In this document: one piece after another, positions 9,467 through 18,382 of the stretch
Layout: every line of letters begins with the position of its first letter
How positions within the stretch are numbered: position 1 is the stretch's first letter
NCBI GenBank assembly: GCA_035621215.1
Contig: CP141729.1
Coordinates: 1,696,944 to 1,760,943, forward strand
From: Oscillospiraceae bacterium MB08-C2-2
GTDB taxonomy: Bacteria > Bacillota > Clostridia > Oscillospirales > Ruminococcaceae
DNA: 64,000 nucleotides
Reading direction: 5' to 3'
Made by a program: the position numbers and the translations under genes
The notes under the pieces: model-generated
Database searches by the model: none
The model's input: only the letters and a program-made list of their open reading frames with translations
What the model was told of the DNA's origin: nothing

Positions 9467-9799
9467 ATGGAGCATATGAGGCAACTGAAAGCCTTGGCAG
9501 ACAGCAGCCGTTACCAGATTATCCAGCTGCTGCTTCAAAAAACCTATTGTGTAAGAGCGTTGGCTAAAAAGCTATCCCTTTCAGCACCGGCCATTTCACA
9601 GCACTTAGCTGTCCTCAAGGAAGCCGGACTGATCGACAGCGGCAAACGAGGCTACCACACTCATTACACAGTCAACACCAAGGAACTTAAAGCCCTCTCC
9701 GCTGCTATTTGCTGCTTGGCTAAGGTGGAGCCGGACTACTGCAAAAGCAGCAACTGCGATGCTTTTGATGAAAAATTCTGCCAAAAAAAAGAATTCTGA
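9467..9799 (+). CDS. ArsR-family winged-helix regulator with Cys-rich tail
   Basis: The 110-residue protein has an ArsR/SmtB winged helix; the recognition region reads SAPAISQHLAVLKEAGLI. The C-terminal 35 residues hold CC, YC, NC and FC, five cysteines in all, which suggests metal or thiol sensing, although the tail does not match a named ArsR metal site that I can assign. The ATG at 9467 has AGAAAGGGG upstream; a GTG at 9440 has none. The next gene, a half-size ABC exporter, starts 20 bases after the stop and is the probable target. Confidence 0.88.
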   Translation: MEHMRQLKALADSSRYQIIQLLLQKTYCVRALAKKLSLSAPAISQHLAVLKEAGLIDSGKRGYHTHYTVNTKELKALSAAICCLAKVEPDYCKSSNCDAFDEKFCQKKEF

Positions 9800-9818
9800 C
9801 AAGAAAAAAGGAGAAGAA

Positions 9819-11531
9819 ATGCTGAAACGATTTTTATCCTATTACAAACCGCATAAACGCATATTTACACTGGATATGCTGGCTTCGCTGGCCATTGCAC
9901 TGATTGCCATGGTTTATCCCATTGTCACCCGGCGCATGATGAACGATCTTATACCCAATAAGAATTATTCCATGATTTTGATGTATGGCAGTATGCTTTT
10001 GCTGGCTTATATCCTGCGGGCACTGCTGAAATATTTTGTGCAGTATTATGGTCACGTTATGGGTGTTGAAATACAGGCCGAGATGCGCCGGGATATGTTC
10101 CGGCATCAGGAAAAGCTGCCCTTTGCTTTCTTTGACAGCCACGAAACCGGCAACCTTATGTCCCGTATGACCAACGACCTGATGGATATTAGTGAGCTTG
10201 CCCACCACGGGCCGGAAAACATCATTATTTCCACCATCTCCATTGTGGCATCCTTTCTTTACTTATCCCACATCAACCTGATTTTAACCATCATCATTTT
10301 TAGCTGCTTGCCTTTATTGGCTGTGATTTCGGTTCACCTGCACCGCAGAATGCGCAGAGCCTTTGCCGACAGCCGCAAAAGCACTGGTGAAATCAATGCC
10401 TCACTGGAAAACAGCATCTCCGGCATTCGGGTTACTAAAGCCTTTACCAATGCCGAAAAAGAGCTGGAAAAGTTTGAAAAAGGCAATACCCGTTTTGTAC
10501 AGGCCAAGGTGGATGCCTATAAGGCAATGGGGATGTTTTTTTCCTCCACCTCCTTTATCACCGATGTCTTTAACGTGATTGTTCTCATGGCAGGGGGCTT
10601 CTTCCTTTACCGCAACCAGATCAGCTTTGGGGATTATTCTGCCTTTATTGTATCCATCAATATTTTCATCACCCCGGTCAACTCGCTGATTCAGTTTATG
10701 GAGCAGTATCAGAACGGCATTACCGGCTTTGAGCGCTTTTTGGAAATTATGGATGCCCAGCCCGAATACCAGAATCCCGATGCCACCCCGCTGGAAAATG
10801 TGCAGGGTGATATTGTCTTTGAGGGAGTCACCTTCTCCTATGAGCAGGACGAAGCCGTTCTGGACAATCTCAGCCTTCATGTGGAAAGCGGCAAAACCTT
10901 GGCACTGGTGGGGCCTTCCGGTGGCGGCAAAACCACCATCTGCCACATCATTCCCAACTTTTATCAGATAGAATCCGGCCGTGTTCTTATTGACGGGCAG
11001 GATATCCGCAGCCTCACGCTGGATTCCCTGCGCAAAAACATTGGAATCGTGCAGCAGGATATTTATCTTTTCAACGCCAGCATTCGGGAGAATATCCACT
11101 ATGGCCGCTTGGATGCCACCGACGAAGAAATTATTGAGGCTGCCAAAATGGCCAACATCCATGACTATATCATGAGCCTTGAGGATGGCTACGACACCCA
11201 GATCGGCGAGCGGGGTGCCCGGCTTTCCGGCGGGCAGAAGCAGCGGCTGAGCATCGCCCGGGTATTCCTGAAAAATCCGCCCATCCTGATTCTGGATGAG
11301 GCCACCAGCGCACTGGATAACACCACCGAAATCCTCATTCAGGAAGCTCTGGATAAGCTGTGCAAAGGGCGCACCACCATTGTGGTTGCCCACCGCCTTT
11401 CCACCATCAAAAACGCCCATGAAATCGCTGTGATTGACAACGGCCACATTGTGGAGCTGGGCACTCATGAGGCCCTTGTGGGGCTGGAGGGTGTTTACAG
11501 CAAGCTCTATAACATGCAGTTCCGGGGATAG
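9819..11531 (+). CDS. ABC exporter half-transporter (MsbA/LmrA type)
   Basis: The protein has 570 residues: an N-terminal transmembrane domain of six segments (about residues 15-300), then an ATPase domain with Walker A GPSGGGKTT, signature LSGGQKQR, Walker B ILILDEATSALD and the H-loop histidine in VAHRLS. It should homodimerise and export lipids, drugs or peptides. The start at ATG 9819 follows AAGGAG; the frame is open further upstream, but that would overlap arsR by 40 bases without a better site. It follows the arsR gene directly, so expression probably answers to that regulator's ligand. Confidence 0.92.
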   Translation: MLKRFLSYYKPHKRIFTLDMLASLAIALIAMVYPIVTRRMMNDLIPNKNYSMILMYGSMLLLAYILRALLKYFVQYYGHVMGVEIQAEMRRDMFRHQEKLPFAFFDSHETGNLMSRMTNDLMDISELAHHGPENIIISTISIVASFLYLSHINLILTIIIFSCLPLLAVISVHLHRRMRRAFADSRKSTGEINASLENSISGIRVTKAFTNAEKELEKFEKGNTRFVQAKVDAYKAMGMFFSSTSFITDVFNVIVLMAGGFFLYRNQISFGDYSAFIVSINIFITPVNSLIQFMEQYQNGITGFERFLEIMDAQPEYQNPDATPLENVQGDIVFEGVTFSYEQDEAVLDNLSLHVESGKTLALVGPSGGGKTTICHIIPNFYQIESGRVLIDGQDIRSLTLDSLRKNIGIVQQDIYLFNASIRENIHYGRLDATDEEIIEAAKMANIHDYIMSLEDGYDTQIGERGARLSGGQKQRLSIARVFLKNPPILILDEATSALDNTTEILIQEALDKLCKGRTTIVVAHRLSTIKNAHEIAVIDNGHIVELGTHEALVGLEGVYSKLYNMQFRG

Positions 11532-11674
11532 TAATCAACGCTCCCCCTTGGGAGAAGACATAACTGCCTTTAACTTGAAGGCCTTATGGTTTTGATGCGT
11601 GATTCTTCCGAAGTCGAATTGATTTCGACGCAGGAATCCCATTTTTTTGCGCCCGAGCGGCGCAATCCGGGGGG

Positions 11675-11731
11675 CTATGGGGGGGCATTGGATGCCCCCC
11701 ATAGAGGGTGTAGACTTTTGTCTACACCCTC
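11675..11731 (+). repeat. Two adjacent strong hairpins in the gap after the ABC exporter
   Basis: The first stem is CTATGGGGGG-CAT against ATG-CCCCCCATAG (about 11675-11704) with a 3-4 base loop. The second is a perfect 12-bp stem GAGGGTGTAGAC/GTCTACACCCTC with loop TTTT (11704-11731), abutting the first. The 322-base gap 11532-11853 holds no gene. Confidence 0.7.
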
Positions 11732-11778
11732 AGAAGACCTGTTGAAACCTTGTGTTTCAGCAGGTCTTCTCTTTTTTC
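11732..11778 (+). terminator. Terminator of the arsR-ABC operon
   Basis: A long stem pairs AGAAGACCTG (11732-11741) with CAGGTCTTCT (11761-11770), with an inner TGAAAC/GTTTCA pairing, followed by CTTTTTTCTT. It is the third of three abutting hairpins. Confidence 0.8.
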
Positions 11779-11853
11779 TTGGGGAAATATATTTGCCTTG
11801 CCAATGGTTATACTAAATCCATGGATAAAAAAGGATGGAATAGGGGGTTGCAT

Positions 11854-13155
11854 GTGAAATCCTTATGGATGAACGATGATCAGGCAGACCACAGCGGCTC
11901 TGTGCTGCGGGGCAGCATTGAAACGGATACCGCCATTGTAGGCGGCGGGCTGGCCGGGGTGCTGTGCGCCACCATGCTCCGGGAGCGAGGCATCCCCAGC
12001 ATTGTGGTGGAGGCCAAGCGGATCGGCATGGGTGTAACCGGCAACACCACAGCCAAGGTTACCGCTCAGCACGGCCTGATTTACCAGCAGGTTGCCAAAC
12101 AATATGGACTGGGAGCGGCTAAAGCCTATTTGGCCGCCAACCAAGAAGCAGTGGAAAGCTACCGGCGGTTAGCCCAGAACCTGCCCTGTGATTTTGAGGA
12201 AAAAACCGCTTATGTTTACAGCCGGGATAACCGGCAAAAGCTGCGGGAAGAGGCAAACATCTACCGGCAAATAGGGGTAGCCCCCATTGTTCAGGAAAAG
12301 CCACCCCTCCCCATCCAAACGGTGGGGGCCTTGGGTATGGAAAGACAGGCTCAGTTCCATCCGCTGAAATTTCTCAGAGCTATAGCCGAAGGGCTGGAGA
12401 TTTATGAAAACACTTTTGCTCGGGAAATTAAGCCGGGCAAAATTCTTACCGACCGAGGCAGCATTTCGGCTCGACGAATTATTCTGGCTACCCATTATCC
12501 CATGGTAAATGTGCGGGGGCTTTATTTCATGAAGCTTTATCAGCACCGTTCCTATGTTCTGGCGCTGACCGGAGCAAAAGACCCGGGCGGTATGTATATC
12601 GATGAGCAGGAAGGCGGGCTTTCCTTCCGCACCTACAAGGATTACCTGCTTCTGGGGGGCGGTGGTCACCAGACCGGCAAGAAGGGTGGCGGCTGGGATA
12701 CTCTCCGGCAGGTAGCCCGCACGGCCTATCCCGGTGCGCAGGAGGAGTATGCCTGGGCCACCCAGGACTGCATGACACTGGATGCCATACCCTATATCGG
12801 CAGGCACCGAAAAAACAACCGAGAGCTTTATGTGACAACCGGCTTTAACAAATGGGGCATGACCGGCTCCATGGCGGCGGCAAAGCTGCTCAGTGATTTG
12901 ATTGCCGAAGGGTCAAGCCGCTATGAGGCTCTCTTCTCCCCTTCCCGCTCTATGCTGCACCCACAGCTTTTCCTGAATATGGGGCAGGCTGCGGCGGGGC
13001 TGCTCACCTTCGGGAAAAAGTGCCCCCATATGGGCTGTACCCTGAAATGGAATTCCATGGAGCATACATGGGATTGCCCCTGCCACGGCTCCCGCTTTGA
13101 TAAAGCAGGCAACCTAATCGATAATCCTGCCAAAAGGGGGCTTCACATTGAGTAG
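11854..13155 (+). CDS. FAD-dependent oxidoreductase with C-terminal Rieske [2Fe-2S] domain
   Basis: The protein has about 433 residues. The N-terminal dinucleotide fold (AIVGGGLAGVLCA) and overall DAO/glycine-oxidase layout suggest oxidation of an amine or a similar substrate by FAD. The C-terminus is a minimal Rieske domain with CPHMGC and, 18 residues later, CPCHGSRF, giving both Cys-His pairs for a [2Fe-2S] centre that could accept electrons from FAD. I chose the GTG at 11854 because AGGGGG lies six bases before it; an ATG at 11821 adds 11 residues but has no site. It overlaps the next gene by eight bases. Substrate unknown. Confidence 0.85.
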   Translation: MKSLWMNDDQADHSGSVLRGSIETDTAIVGGGLAGVLCATMLRERGIPSIVVEAKRIGMGVTGNTTAKVTAQHGLIYQQVAKQYGLGAAKAYLAANQEAVESYRRLAQNLPCDFEEKTAYVYSRDNRQKLREEANIYRQIGVAPIVQEKPPLPIQTVGALGMERQAQFHPLKFLRAIAEGLEIYENTFAREIKPGKILTDRGSISARRIILATHYPMVNVRGLYFMKLYQHRSYVLALTGAKDPGGMYIDEQEGGLSFRTYKDYLLLGGGGHQTGKKGGGWDTLRQVARTAYPGAQEEYAWATQDCMTLDAIPYIGRHRKNNRELYVTTGFNKWGMTGSMAAAKLLSDLIAEGSSRYEALFSPSRSMLHPQLFLNMGQAAAGLLTFGKKCPHMGCTLKWNSMEHTWDCPCHGSRFDKAGNLIDNPAKRGLHIE

Positions 13156-13981
13156 CTTTTTTCAGGGATGGTACTTCAAGCATCAAAAGGATGCGGAAAC
13201 CCTTTCGATTATAGCAGGCCGGGCCGAGGAAAGCGCCTTTATGCAGGTCATCACACAGGAGGGCTCCTACCGTGTGCCCTATCCCCTCTCGGCATACCGC
13301 AAGGAAAGATCCCTCTGGCTGGCGGGGAACTATTTTTCCCCCAGCGGTATTCATCTCGCAGTCAGCCATAAAGATCTGGAGCTGACCGGCACTCTGCGAT
13401 ACACCGATCTCTCCCCTGCCGAGGGCGATATCATGGGGCCTTTCCGGTTTTTGCCCATGCAGTGCAGGCACGTTGTCATCAGTATGAACCATACTCTGAC
13501 CGGAAAGCTCCGCCTCAATGGCCGTGAGCTTGATTTTACCGGAGGCAGGGGCTATATCGAAGGCGATTCCGGGCACTCCTTCCCCAAAAGCTACACATGG
13601 GTTCAGTGCAACCATTTCAAGCAAAACTGCTCCATTATGGCCTCGGTGGCCCACATTCCCTTTGCCGGGTCTTGGTTTTGGGGCTGTATCTGTGTAGTCT
13701 GGCTGGATGGCGTGCAGTATCGCTTGGCCACCTACCGGGGCGCGGAAATTAAGTGGCGAGATCATGAACAGCTTTGGCTTACACAAAAGGATTTGAGCCT
13801 GAAAATCCGCTTCTTGGAGCCTGCCGCCGGGCATGTGCTGGATGCACCCTTTGAGGGAAAAATGGATCGGCTGATTCGAGAAACACCCGCTACTCCTGCT
13901 TCTTTTGAATTCAAGCAGGGTGACCAAATCCTTTTTGAAGAGGAAAGCAAATTTGCCAGCTTTGAACACGTTTTATACTAA
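13148..13981 (+). CDS. Tocopherol-cyclase-like protein
   Basis: The 277-residue protein resembles the tocopherol cyclase family: early FFQGWYFKHQ, mid-protein GGRGYIEGDSGHSFPKSYTWVQCN, and FAGSWFWG. Plant members close the chromanol ring of vitamin E; bacteria such as this make no tocopherol, so the family name is structural rather than functional here. The TTG start has AAAGGGGG upstream and overlaps the preceding stop, so translation is coupled to the FAD/Rieske protein. No signal peptide is visible, so it is probably cytosolic. Role unknown; coupling suggests a shared lipid, quinone or hydrophobic substrate. Confidence 0.8.
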   Translation: MSSFFQGWYFKHQKDAETLSIIAGRAEESAFMQVITQEGSYRVPYPLSAYRKERSLWLAGNYFSPSGIHLAVSHKDLELTGTLRYTDLSPAEGDIMGPFRFLPMQCRHVVISMNHTLTGKLRLNGRELDFTGGRGYIEGDSGHSFPKSYTWVQCNHFKQNCSIMASVAHIPFAGSWFWGCICVVWLDGVQYRLATYRGAEIKWRDHEQLWLTQKDLSLKIRFLEPAAGHVLDAPFEGKMDRLIRETPATPASFEFKQGDQILFEEESKFASFEHVLY

Positions 13982-14001
13982 AAACGAAAGGAGCCGACTC
14001 T

Positions 14002-14862
14002 ATGCAGCCACAGCCCCACGAAACCTTCCCCGCCCAGCATCAGAACCGGCAGCCCGGCCGGGAATCCGAAATGAACCCACAGCCTCAATACGATAACCCG
14101 GCCTATAAAGCCGCCGGCAAGCTGAGCGGCAAAAAGGCCCTCATAACAGGAGGCGACAGCGGAATCGGACGGGCAGTAGCGGTGGCATATGCCAAGGAAG
14201 GCGCCGACATCGCCATTGTTCATCTCTGCGAAAACCAGGATGCCGCCGACACAGCCCGTGCTGTAGAAAACCTTGGCCGAAAATGTGCGGTAATCCAAGC
14301 TGACCTGCGTGTGGAACAGAACGCTTTCCTAGCTACCCGGCAGGCAGTCGATGCATTGGGCACAGTGGATATCCTGATCAACAACGCAGCGGTTCAATAC
14401 CCGCAGAACAGTATACTGGATATTACCAAGGAACAGCTTCTGAGCACCTTTGAAAGCAATTTCTTCTCCTGCTTCTATATGACCAAGGCGGCTTTGCCTC
14501 ACCTTTCCAGCGGATGCACCATCATCAACACCGCCTCCATTACAGCCTTTGAAGGCAAGCCTACCCTCATCGATTATTCATCCACCAAGGGAGCCATTGT
14601 TTCCTTCACCCGTTCGATGGCTCTTTCCCTCATGGGGCTAGGAATCCGTGTCAATGCGGTGGCGCCCGGCCCGGTGTGGACTCCCCTGATTCCGGCCAGC
14701 TTCTCCCCACAGGAGGTGCAGACCTTTGGCTCCACCAGCCCCATGCAACGGGCCGCTCAGCCCTATGAGCTTGCGCCGGTTTATGTATTTTTGGGGTGTG
14801 AGGATTCCTCCAATGTATCCGGTCAGGTTTTTCATGTAAACAGCGGCACCATCATCAACTAG
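14002..14862 (+). CDS. SDR-family NAD(P)-dependent oxidoreductase (general-stress GSP39/YhxC-like)
   Basis: The 286-residue short-chain dehydrogenase has cofactor motif TGGDSGIGRAV, NNAA, a catalytic Ser in NTASITAF and the YSSTK catalytic Tyr-Lys pair. The 45-residue N-terminal extension rich in Pro, Gln and His is typical of the subgroup related to Bacillus general stress protein 39. It reduces a carbonyl or oxidises an alcohol; substrate unknown. AAAGGAG precedes the ATG. It follows the tocopherol-cyclase-like gene by 20 bases and ends the operon before a terminator. Confidence 0.9.
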   Translation: MQPQPHETFPAQHQNRQPGRESEMNPQPQYDNPAYKAAGKLSGKKALITGGDSGIGRAVAVAYAKEGADIAIVHLCENQDAADTARAVENLGRKCAVIQADLRVEQNAFLATRQAVDALGTVDILINNAAVQYPQNSILDITKEQLLSTFESNFFSCFYMTKAALPHLSSGCTIINTASITAFEGKPTLIDYSSTKGAIVSFTRSMALSLMGLGIRVNAVAPGPVWTPLIPASFSPQEVQTFGSTSPMQRAAQPYELAPVYVFLGCEDSSNVSGQVFHVNSGTIIN

Positions 14863-14931
14863 CTTCCAAATTCACTGCTTCACCTGAGCGCATTCCTTTC
14901 AAGCCCTAAGCGGCAGCTATTTTTTCCATCT

Positions 14932-14964
14932 AAAAAAACTCCACCCATATGGGCGGAGTTTTCT
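14932..14964. terminator. Bidirectional terminator between SDR and glycosyltransferase genes
   Basis: AAAACTCCACCC pairs with GGGCGGAGTTTT around a short ATAT loop, with A and T runs on either side. It serves both convergent operons. Confidence 0.85.
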
Positions 14965-14983
14965 TGTATGGTCACCGTTGCTG

Positions 14984-16846
14984 TCAGCCTATACGGGTGC
15001 CTCTTTTGCCGATGCACAGGTATTGATAGCGTGCCGTATCCAGTGTGGCGGTAAGAACCGATTCAGGAGTGCTGTTCCGTTGTATCTGCTTTGCCAGTGC
15101 CTCCAGCAGAATCGGGCTGTTTCGGCTGAACAGGGGCTGTCTGCTAACGGAGGCGAAAAGCTTTGCAAGGTGCTTCTCCACCTCCGCAGGGTTTAAATAG
15201 CAAAGCCGCTCCTGTGCAATGGGAAAGCCTAACGCAGAAAACCACTGGTAATTCACGGCACACAGCGCATTGGAAAGTGAAAACAACAGCACCCCTCCCG
15301 GTTTGAGGCGCTTATGCAGCAGACCCAGCAGCCGTTTCCAACCGGCATATTGCTCCAAAGGGGAGGAGACATAAATATAATCGTACCGCTGATTTTCAAA
15401 GCCTTCGTGAAGGAAATCCAGCAGCTGCTGCTCGTGGCTGACAAACAGTGATTGATCACAAACAGCCTCCATATCCTCCCGGTACTGCTTCTGGGATGTG
15501 ATGCCGTGCAGTGTGCAGGCAATTCCCCTTGACCGCAGCAGGTTGGATACCTGCAAGATCGTATCCCCAAAGCCGCAATCCACTCCCAAAACAGCGGCCG
15601 GGGTATTGACGGACGAAATGGTGGGCCAGATCTGATTCATCCCTATATAATCGTAATAAGCGCCGTTTTCCCATGGGTCCACCCCATGCTTCTCTACAAA
15701 CATGCGGCGGCCTTTTTCCAGCGAGTTTTCCTGCAATTGTGCCTGCCTGCCGGTGACACTTCCATAGTGATGGCAAAATACATTGCGGCAAAGCATCTGC
15801 TTATAGCCCGCCCGACGGGCCCGAAGAGAAAAATCATCGTCCCAGAATTCCATTGTTTCAAAAAAGCGATCTGCAAAGCCGATTCGATTGAGCTTTTCGA
15901 TGTCGTATACCGCAATAACCGGCATAATCCGGGCTCGCCGCTCCCACTTTTGCGGGTCGCTGTGGTTGTAAGACTCCGCAAACCGGGTCATTTCCTCCAT
16001 GGTCTGGTAGTGCTCGGGGATTCCCTGCATATTGGATACATTGGGGGTGGTGGGTGTGGCGCTGACAATGGTGCTATCCGATTTCAGGCACTGCAAAAGC
16101 AGGGTAAGCCAATCCTTGGTGACAACGGTATCATTGCTGACAAAGGCGGCATAACGCCCCTCACAAACCCGGAAAGCGGCGGAAAACATAATCATGCGGA
16201 CATTTTCTTTAAAGTGCAGCACCTTGGCCCCGGGGATGGATTCAAAGTAGACTTGGGTCTCATCCTGGCTGCCGTGATTGATGAGAATCAGCTCGTAGGA
16301 AAGATTGGTGTCGGTTTCCCGCAGGATGCTTTCCACGCACTGCCGGGTATATTCCAGCTTATCCTTTGCCGGAACAAAGATGGATACCTCCAGCGGCTTT
16401 TGCCTGCGGGCATAAAAGGTGTTGGCATGGTTGGGGGCGAATTCCTCCCGGTAATACCGGTGCATCCTTTTGGGATAAGGGCGCACATAAGCCCGGAAAT
16501 AGATTTCCTCCCGCAGCTCCTGCAAAAAGCAGGGCAGCTGCAATGCGATCAAGCTCTTGGCGCTCGCTTCCTGCTCCTGCTGAAGGTTGAGGCGAATTTT
16601 TTCTAAGGTAAAGTGTACATTTTCCAGCTGGTTTTTCCAGACAGCTTCACCCTCAAGGTTTGGCAGGTGGCTGGCAATTTGCTCCGCCTCCTCCAGTTTT
16701 GTGGAAATTTGGATGGGAATTTCCACATCACAGGGGCTTTCTTTCCAGTCATCCGCCAGCTCCAGCATAGTGGCAAAGGCCTTCATAAGCTCAGTTCCCT
16801 GCACATCGGAGGCAAAGCGATAGGAAGGGGCTGTTTCTTGAATCAT
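14984..16846 (-). CDS. Family 2 glycosyltransferase fused to a methyltransferase-like domain
   Basis: The protein has 620 residues. Residues about 1-150 are helical and unassigned; about 150-400 form a GT-A glycosyltransferase domain (VSIFVPAKDKLEYTRQCVESIL; the metal-binding site reads SNDT instead of a classic DxD; EFWDDDFSLRARRAG fits the later acidic motif). The last 170 residues start with VLGVDCGFGDTIL, a SAM-binding-like motif I. It should attach the sugar made by the upstream genes to a glycan or protein. The ATG at 16846 follows AAGGAGAAAG; the open frame upstream is not used. It is the last gene of the six-gene sugar operon. Confidence 0.82.
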   Translation of the reverse strand: MIQETAPSYRFASDVQGTELMKAFATMLELADDWKESPCDVEIPIQISTKLEEAEQIASHLPNLEGEAVWKNQLENVHFTLEKIRLNLQQEQEASAKSLIALQLPCFLQELREEIYFRAYVRPYPKRMHRYYREEFAPNHANTFYARRQKPLEVSIFVPAKDKLEYTRQCVESILRETDTNLSYELILINHGSQDETQVYFESIPGAKVLHFKENVRMIMFSAAFRVCEGRYAAFVSNDTVVTKDWLTLLLQCLKSDSTIVSATPTTPNVSNMQGIPEHYQTMEEMTRFAESYNHSDPQKWERRARIMPVIAVYDIEKLNRIGFADRFFETMEFWDDDFSLRARRAGYKQMLCRNVFCHHYGSVTGRQAQLQENSLEKGRRMFVEKHGVDPWENGAYYDYIGMNQIWPTISSVNTPAAVLGVDCGFGDTILQVSNLLRSRGIACTLHGITSQKQYREDMEAVCDQSLFVSHEQQLLDFLHEGFENQRYDYIYVSSPLEQYAGWKRLLGLLHKRLKPGGVLLFSLSNALCAVNYQWFSALGFPIAQERLCYLNPAEVEKHLAKLFASVSRQPLFSRNSPILLEALAKQIQRNSTPESVLTATLDTARYQYLCIGKRGTRIG

Positions 16847-16887
16847 AACACTTTCTCCTTGCTGTATCGTTGTGATTGCTGTGGGGC

Positions 16888-17457
16888 TTACAGTATGAAA
16901 GCGTCCCCTTCCCGGTATTCCCGGAAGGATTGAAGCTCTAAATCCCGTTGGGAGAGGATCACCTGCTCCACCTGTTCCAAGGGCCACTCAATCCCCAGCT
17001 CCGGATCATCCCAGCGGATACCGGTATCCGCCTCGGGAAGAAAATCCCCGGCACACTGGTAGCCCACCAGAGCCTTTTGAGAAAGCACCAGAAAGCCATG
17101 GGCAAAGCCGGGAGGAATATACAGGGAAAGGCGATTGTCATAGCTCAGCTCATACCCTTCCCACTGGCCAAAGGTGGGGGAGCTTTTGCGGATATCCACA
17201 GCCACATCAAAAATGCGGCCCTGCAAAACACGAACCAGCTTTGCCTGAGGTGCCCGGTGCTGGAAATGCAGCCCCCGCACCACCCCATGGCGTGAAAAAG
17301 TCTCAAAGGTTTCAGAAAGCACCATAGCGGCACCCGACTGGGCAAAAATCCGGCGTTCAAAGCCTTTTTGAAAATAGCCTCGCTCATCTTCCGAGAAAAA
17401 AGCGGTAATCAAATACACCCCGGGTAAACGTCCTTTTTCAAACGAGATAGGCGGCAT
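16888..17457 (-). CDS. RmlC-like sugar-nucleotide 3,5-epimerase
   Basis: The 189-residue cupin of the dTDP-4-dehydrorhamnose 3,5-epimerase family has the GVVRGLHFQ motif with its conserved Arg and catalytic His, VDIRKSSPTFGQW, and PPGFAHGFLV. It inverts stereocentres next to the 4-keto group of a nucleotide sugar. Because all neighbours use CDP sugars and no rmlA/B/D is present, I infer a CDP-3,6-dideoxy-4-hexulose substrate (AscE-like) rather than dTDP-rhamnose. The ATG lies eight bases past GGAGGG, four bases after the previous stop. A longer frame upstream belongs to overlap with the neighbouring gene. Confidence 0.85.
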   Translation of the reverse strand: MPPISFEKGRLPGVYLITAFFSEDERGYFQKGFERRIFAQSGAAMVLSETFETFSRHGVVRGLHFQHRAPQAKLVRVLQGRIFDVAVDIRKSSPTFGQWEGYELSYDNRLSLYIPPGFAHGFLVLSQKALVGYQCAGDFLPEADTGIRWDDPELGIEWPLEQVEQVILSQRDLELQSFREYREGDAFIL

Positions 17458-17461
17458 CAAA

Positions 17462-18382
17462 TCATCCCTCCAAAGGACCGTTTTGTTCAAGAATCCAATC
17501 CATGGTACGGCACAGCCCCTGTTCAAAGGAAATCTCCGGAATAAATCCGGTATCCTCCCGCAGGTCAGCTGTATCAAAGGCCTGCAAGGGCAGGCTGACA
17601 CCTTCAAAGGGAGCCTGCCCAAAGGAGGCGGACGCTTTTGGCGCCAGAAGCGCAAGCATCTGCTGAATAAATTCCCACAAGGGCTTTGCCTGACCGCTTC
17701 CAATGACATATTGGCAGAAGGGCCTTCCCCTTTGCCCCAGCAGCCGCAGAGCACGGGCTGCATCCTGCACATGAATAAAGTCGTAGTTCTGCGATGCCTT
17801 TGAGAACACCAAGGGCTCACCCATAGCTATTTTTCGCAGAGTGGTGTTTAGAAAGCGTGGGGAGCTTTCCCCCTCACCATAGGCATTGGTCAGAATGGGC
17901 CAGATGTGGCCAATTCCCCGCTCCACAGCGGCGGCTTCGCTGAAAAGGTGAGCCGCCAGCTTAGCAGAGGCATAGGCATGCCCCGGGCCGGGGCGTATCC
18001 CCCGCTCCTCCGATACGGCAAGAGCTTCCTTTTCCATAATGCTGCCTGCACCTATAAAGACTTGGCAGCCCAGCTTCGCCGCTGTATGAACAGCCTCTGC
18101 CGTATGCGCCGCATTGTCCATTTGAAGGCGAATATCCCGGCGGCTCTCCCCCGCTGTTCCTTCCCAGGCCAAATGATAGAAGCAATCCCATTCTCCCCGC
18201 ACCAAAGCAGGGAGACCGTGCAGATTGGATAATTCCAACGCCACTGTCTGAAGAAGAGGATGTTCCGGAGCCTGCCTGCCCTCTCGAACCACAGCCAGAA
18301 CCGGGATGCCGCAGGCAAGCAATTCGGCCACCAAAGCCCGGCCTACAAAACCGCCTGCGCCGGTAACCACTGCCCCCCGCAT
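17462..18382 (-). CDS. NAD-dependent epimerase/dehydratase, probable CDP-4-keto-dideoxyhexose reductase
   Basis: The 306-residue extended-SDR enzyme has GAGGFVGR near the N-terminus and the catalytic YASAK motif at mid-protein. HIWPILTNAYGEGE follows, as in sugar-nucleotide SDRs. By position after rfbH it is the likely 4-ketoreductase that finishes a 3,6-dideoxysugar (paratose, abequose or ascarylose type). The exact sugar cannot be read. Its start overlaps the last base of the rfbH stop region. Confidence 0.85.
   Translation of the reverse strand: MRGAVVTGAGGFVGRALVAELLACGIPVLAVVREGRQAPEHPLLQTVALELSNLHGLPALVRGEWDCFYHLAWEGTAGESRRDIRLQMDNAAHTAEAVHTAAKLGCQVFIGAGSIMEKEALAVSEERGIRPGPGHAYASAKLAAHLFSEAAAVERGIGHIWPILTNAYGEGESSPRFLNTTLRKIAMGEPLVFSKASQNYDFIHVQDAARALRLLGQRGRPFCQYVIGSGQAKPLWEFIQQMLALLAPKASASFGQAPFEGVSLPLQAFDTADLREDTGFIPEISFEQGLCRTMDWILEQNGPLEG

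Noticed and set aside
10401-11468. Antisense open frame of 355 codons inside the ABC exporter
   Set aside because: The plus-strand exporter is unambiguous, with all ABC motifs; the antisense product has no recognisable domain.
16888-17820. Calling the RmlC-like gene from the upstream start at 17820 (310 residues)
   Set aside because: The first 120 residues of that frame run through the neighbouring reductase gene and match no epimerase; the start at 17457 has a GGAGGG site.
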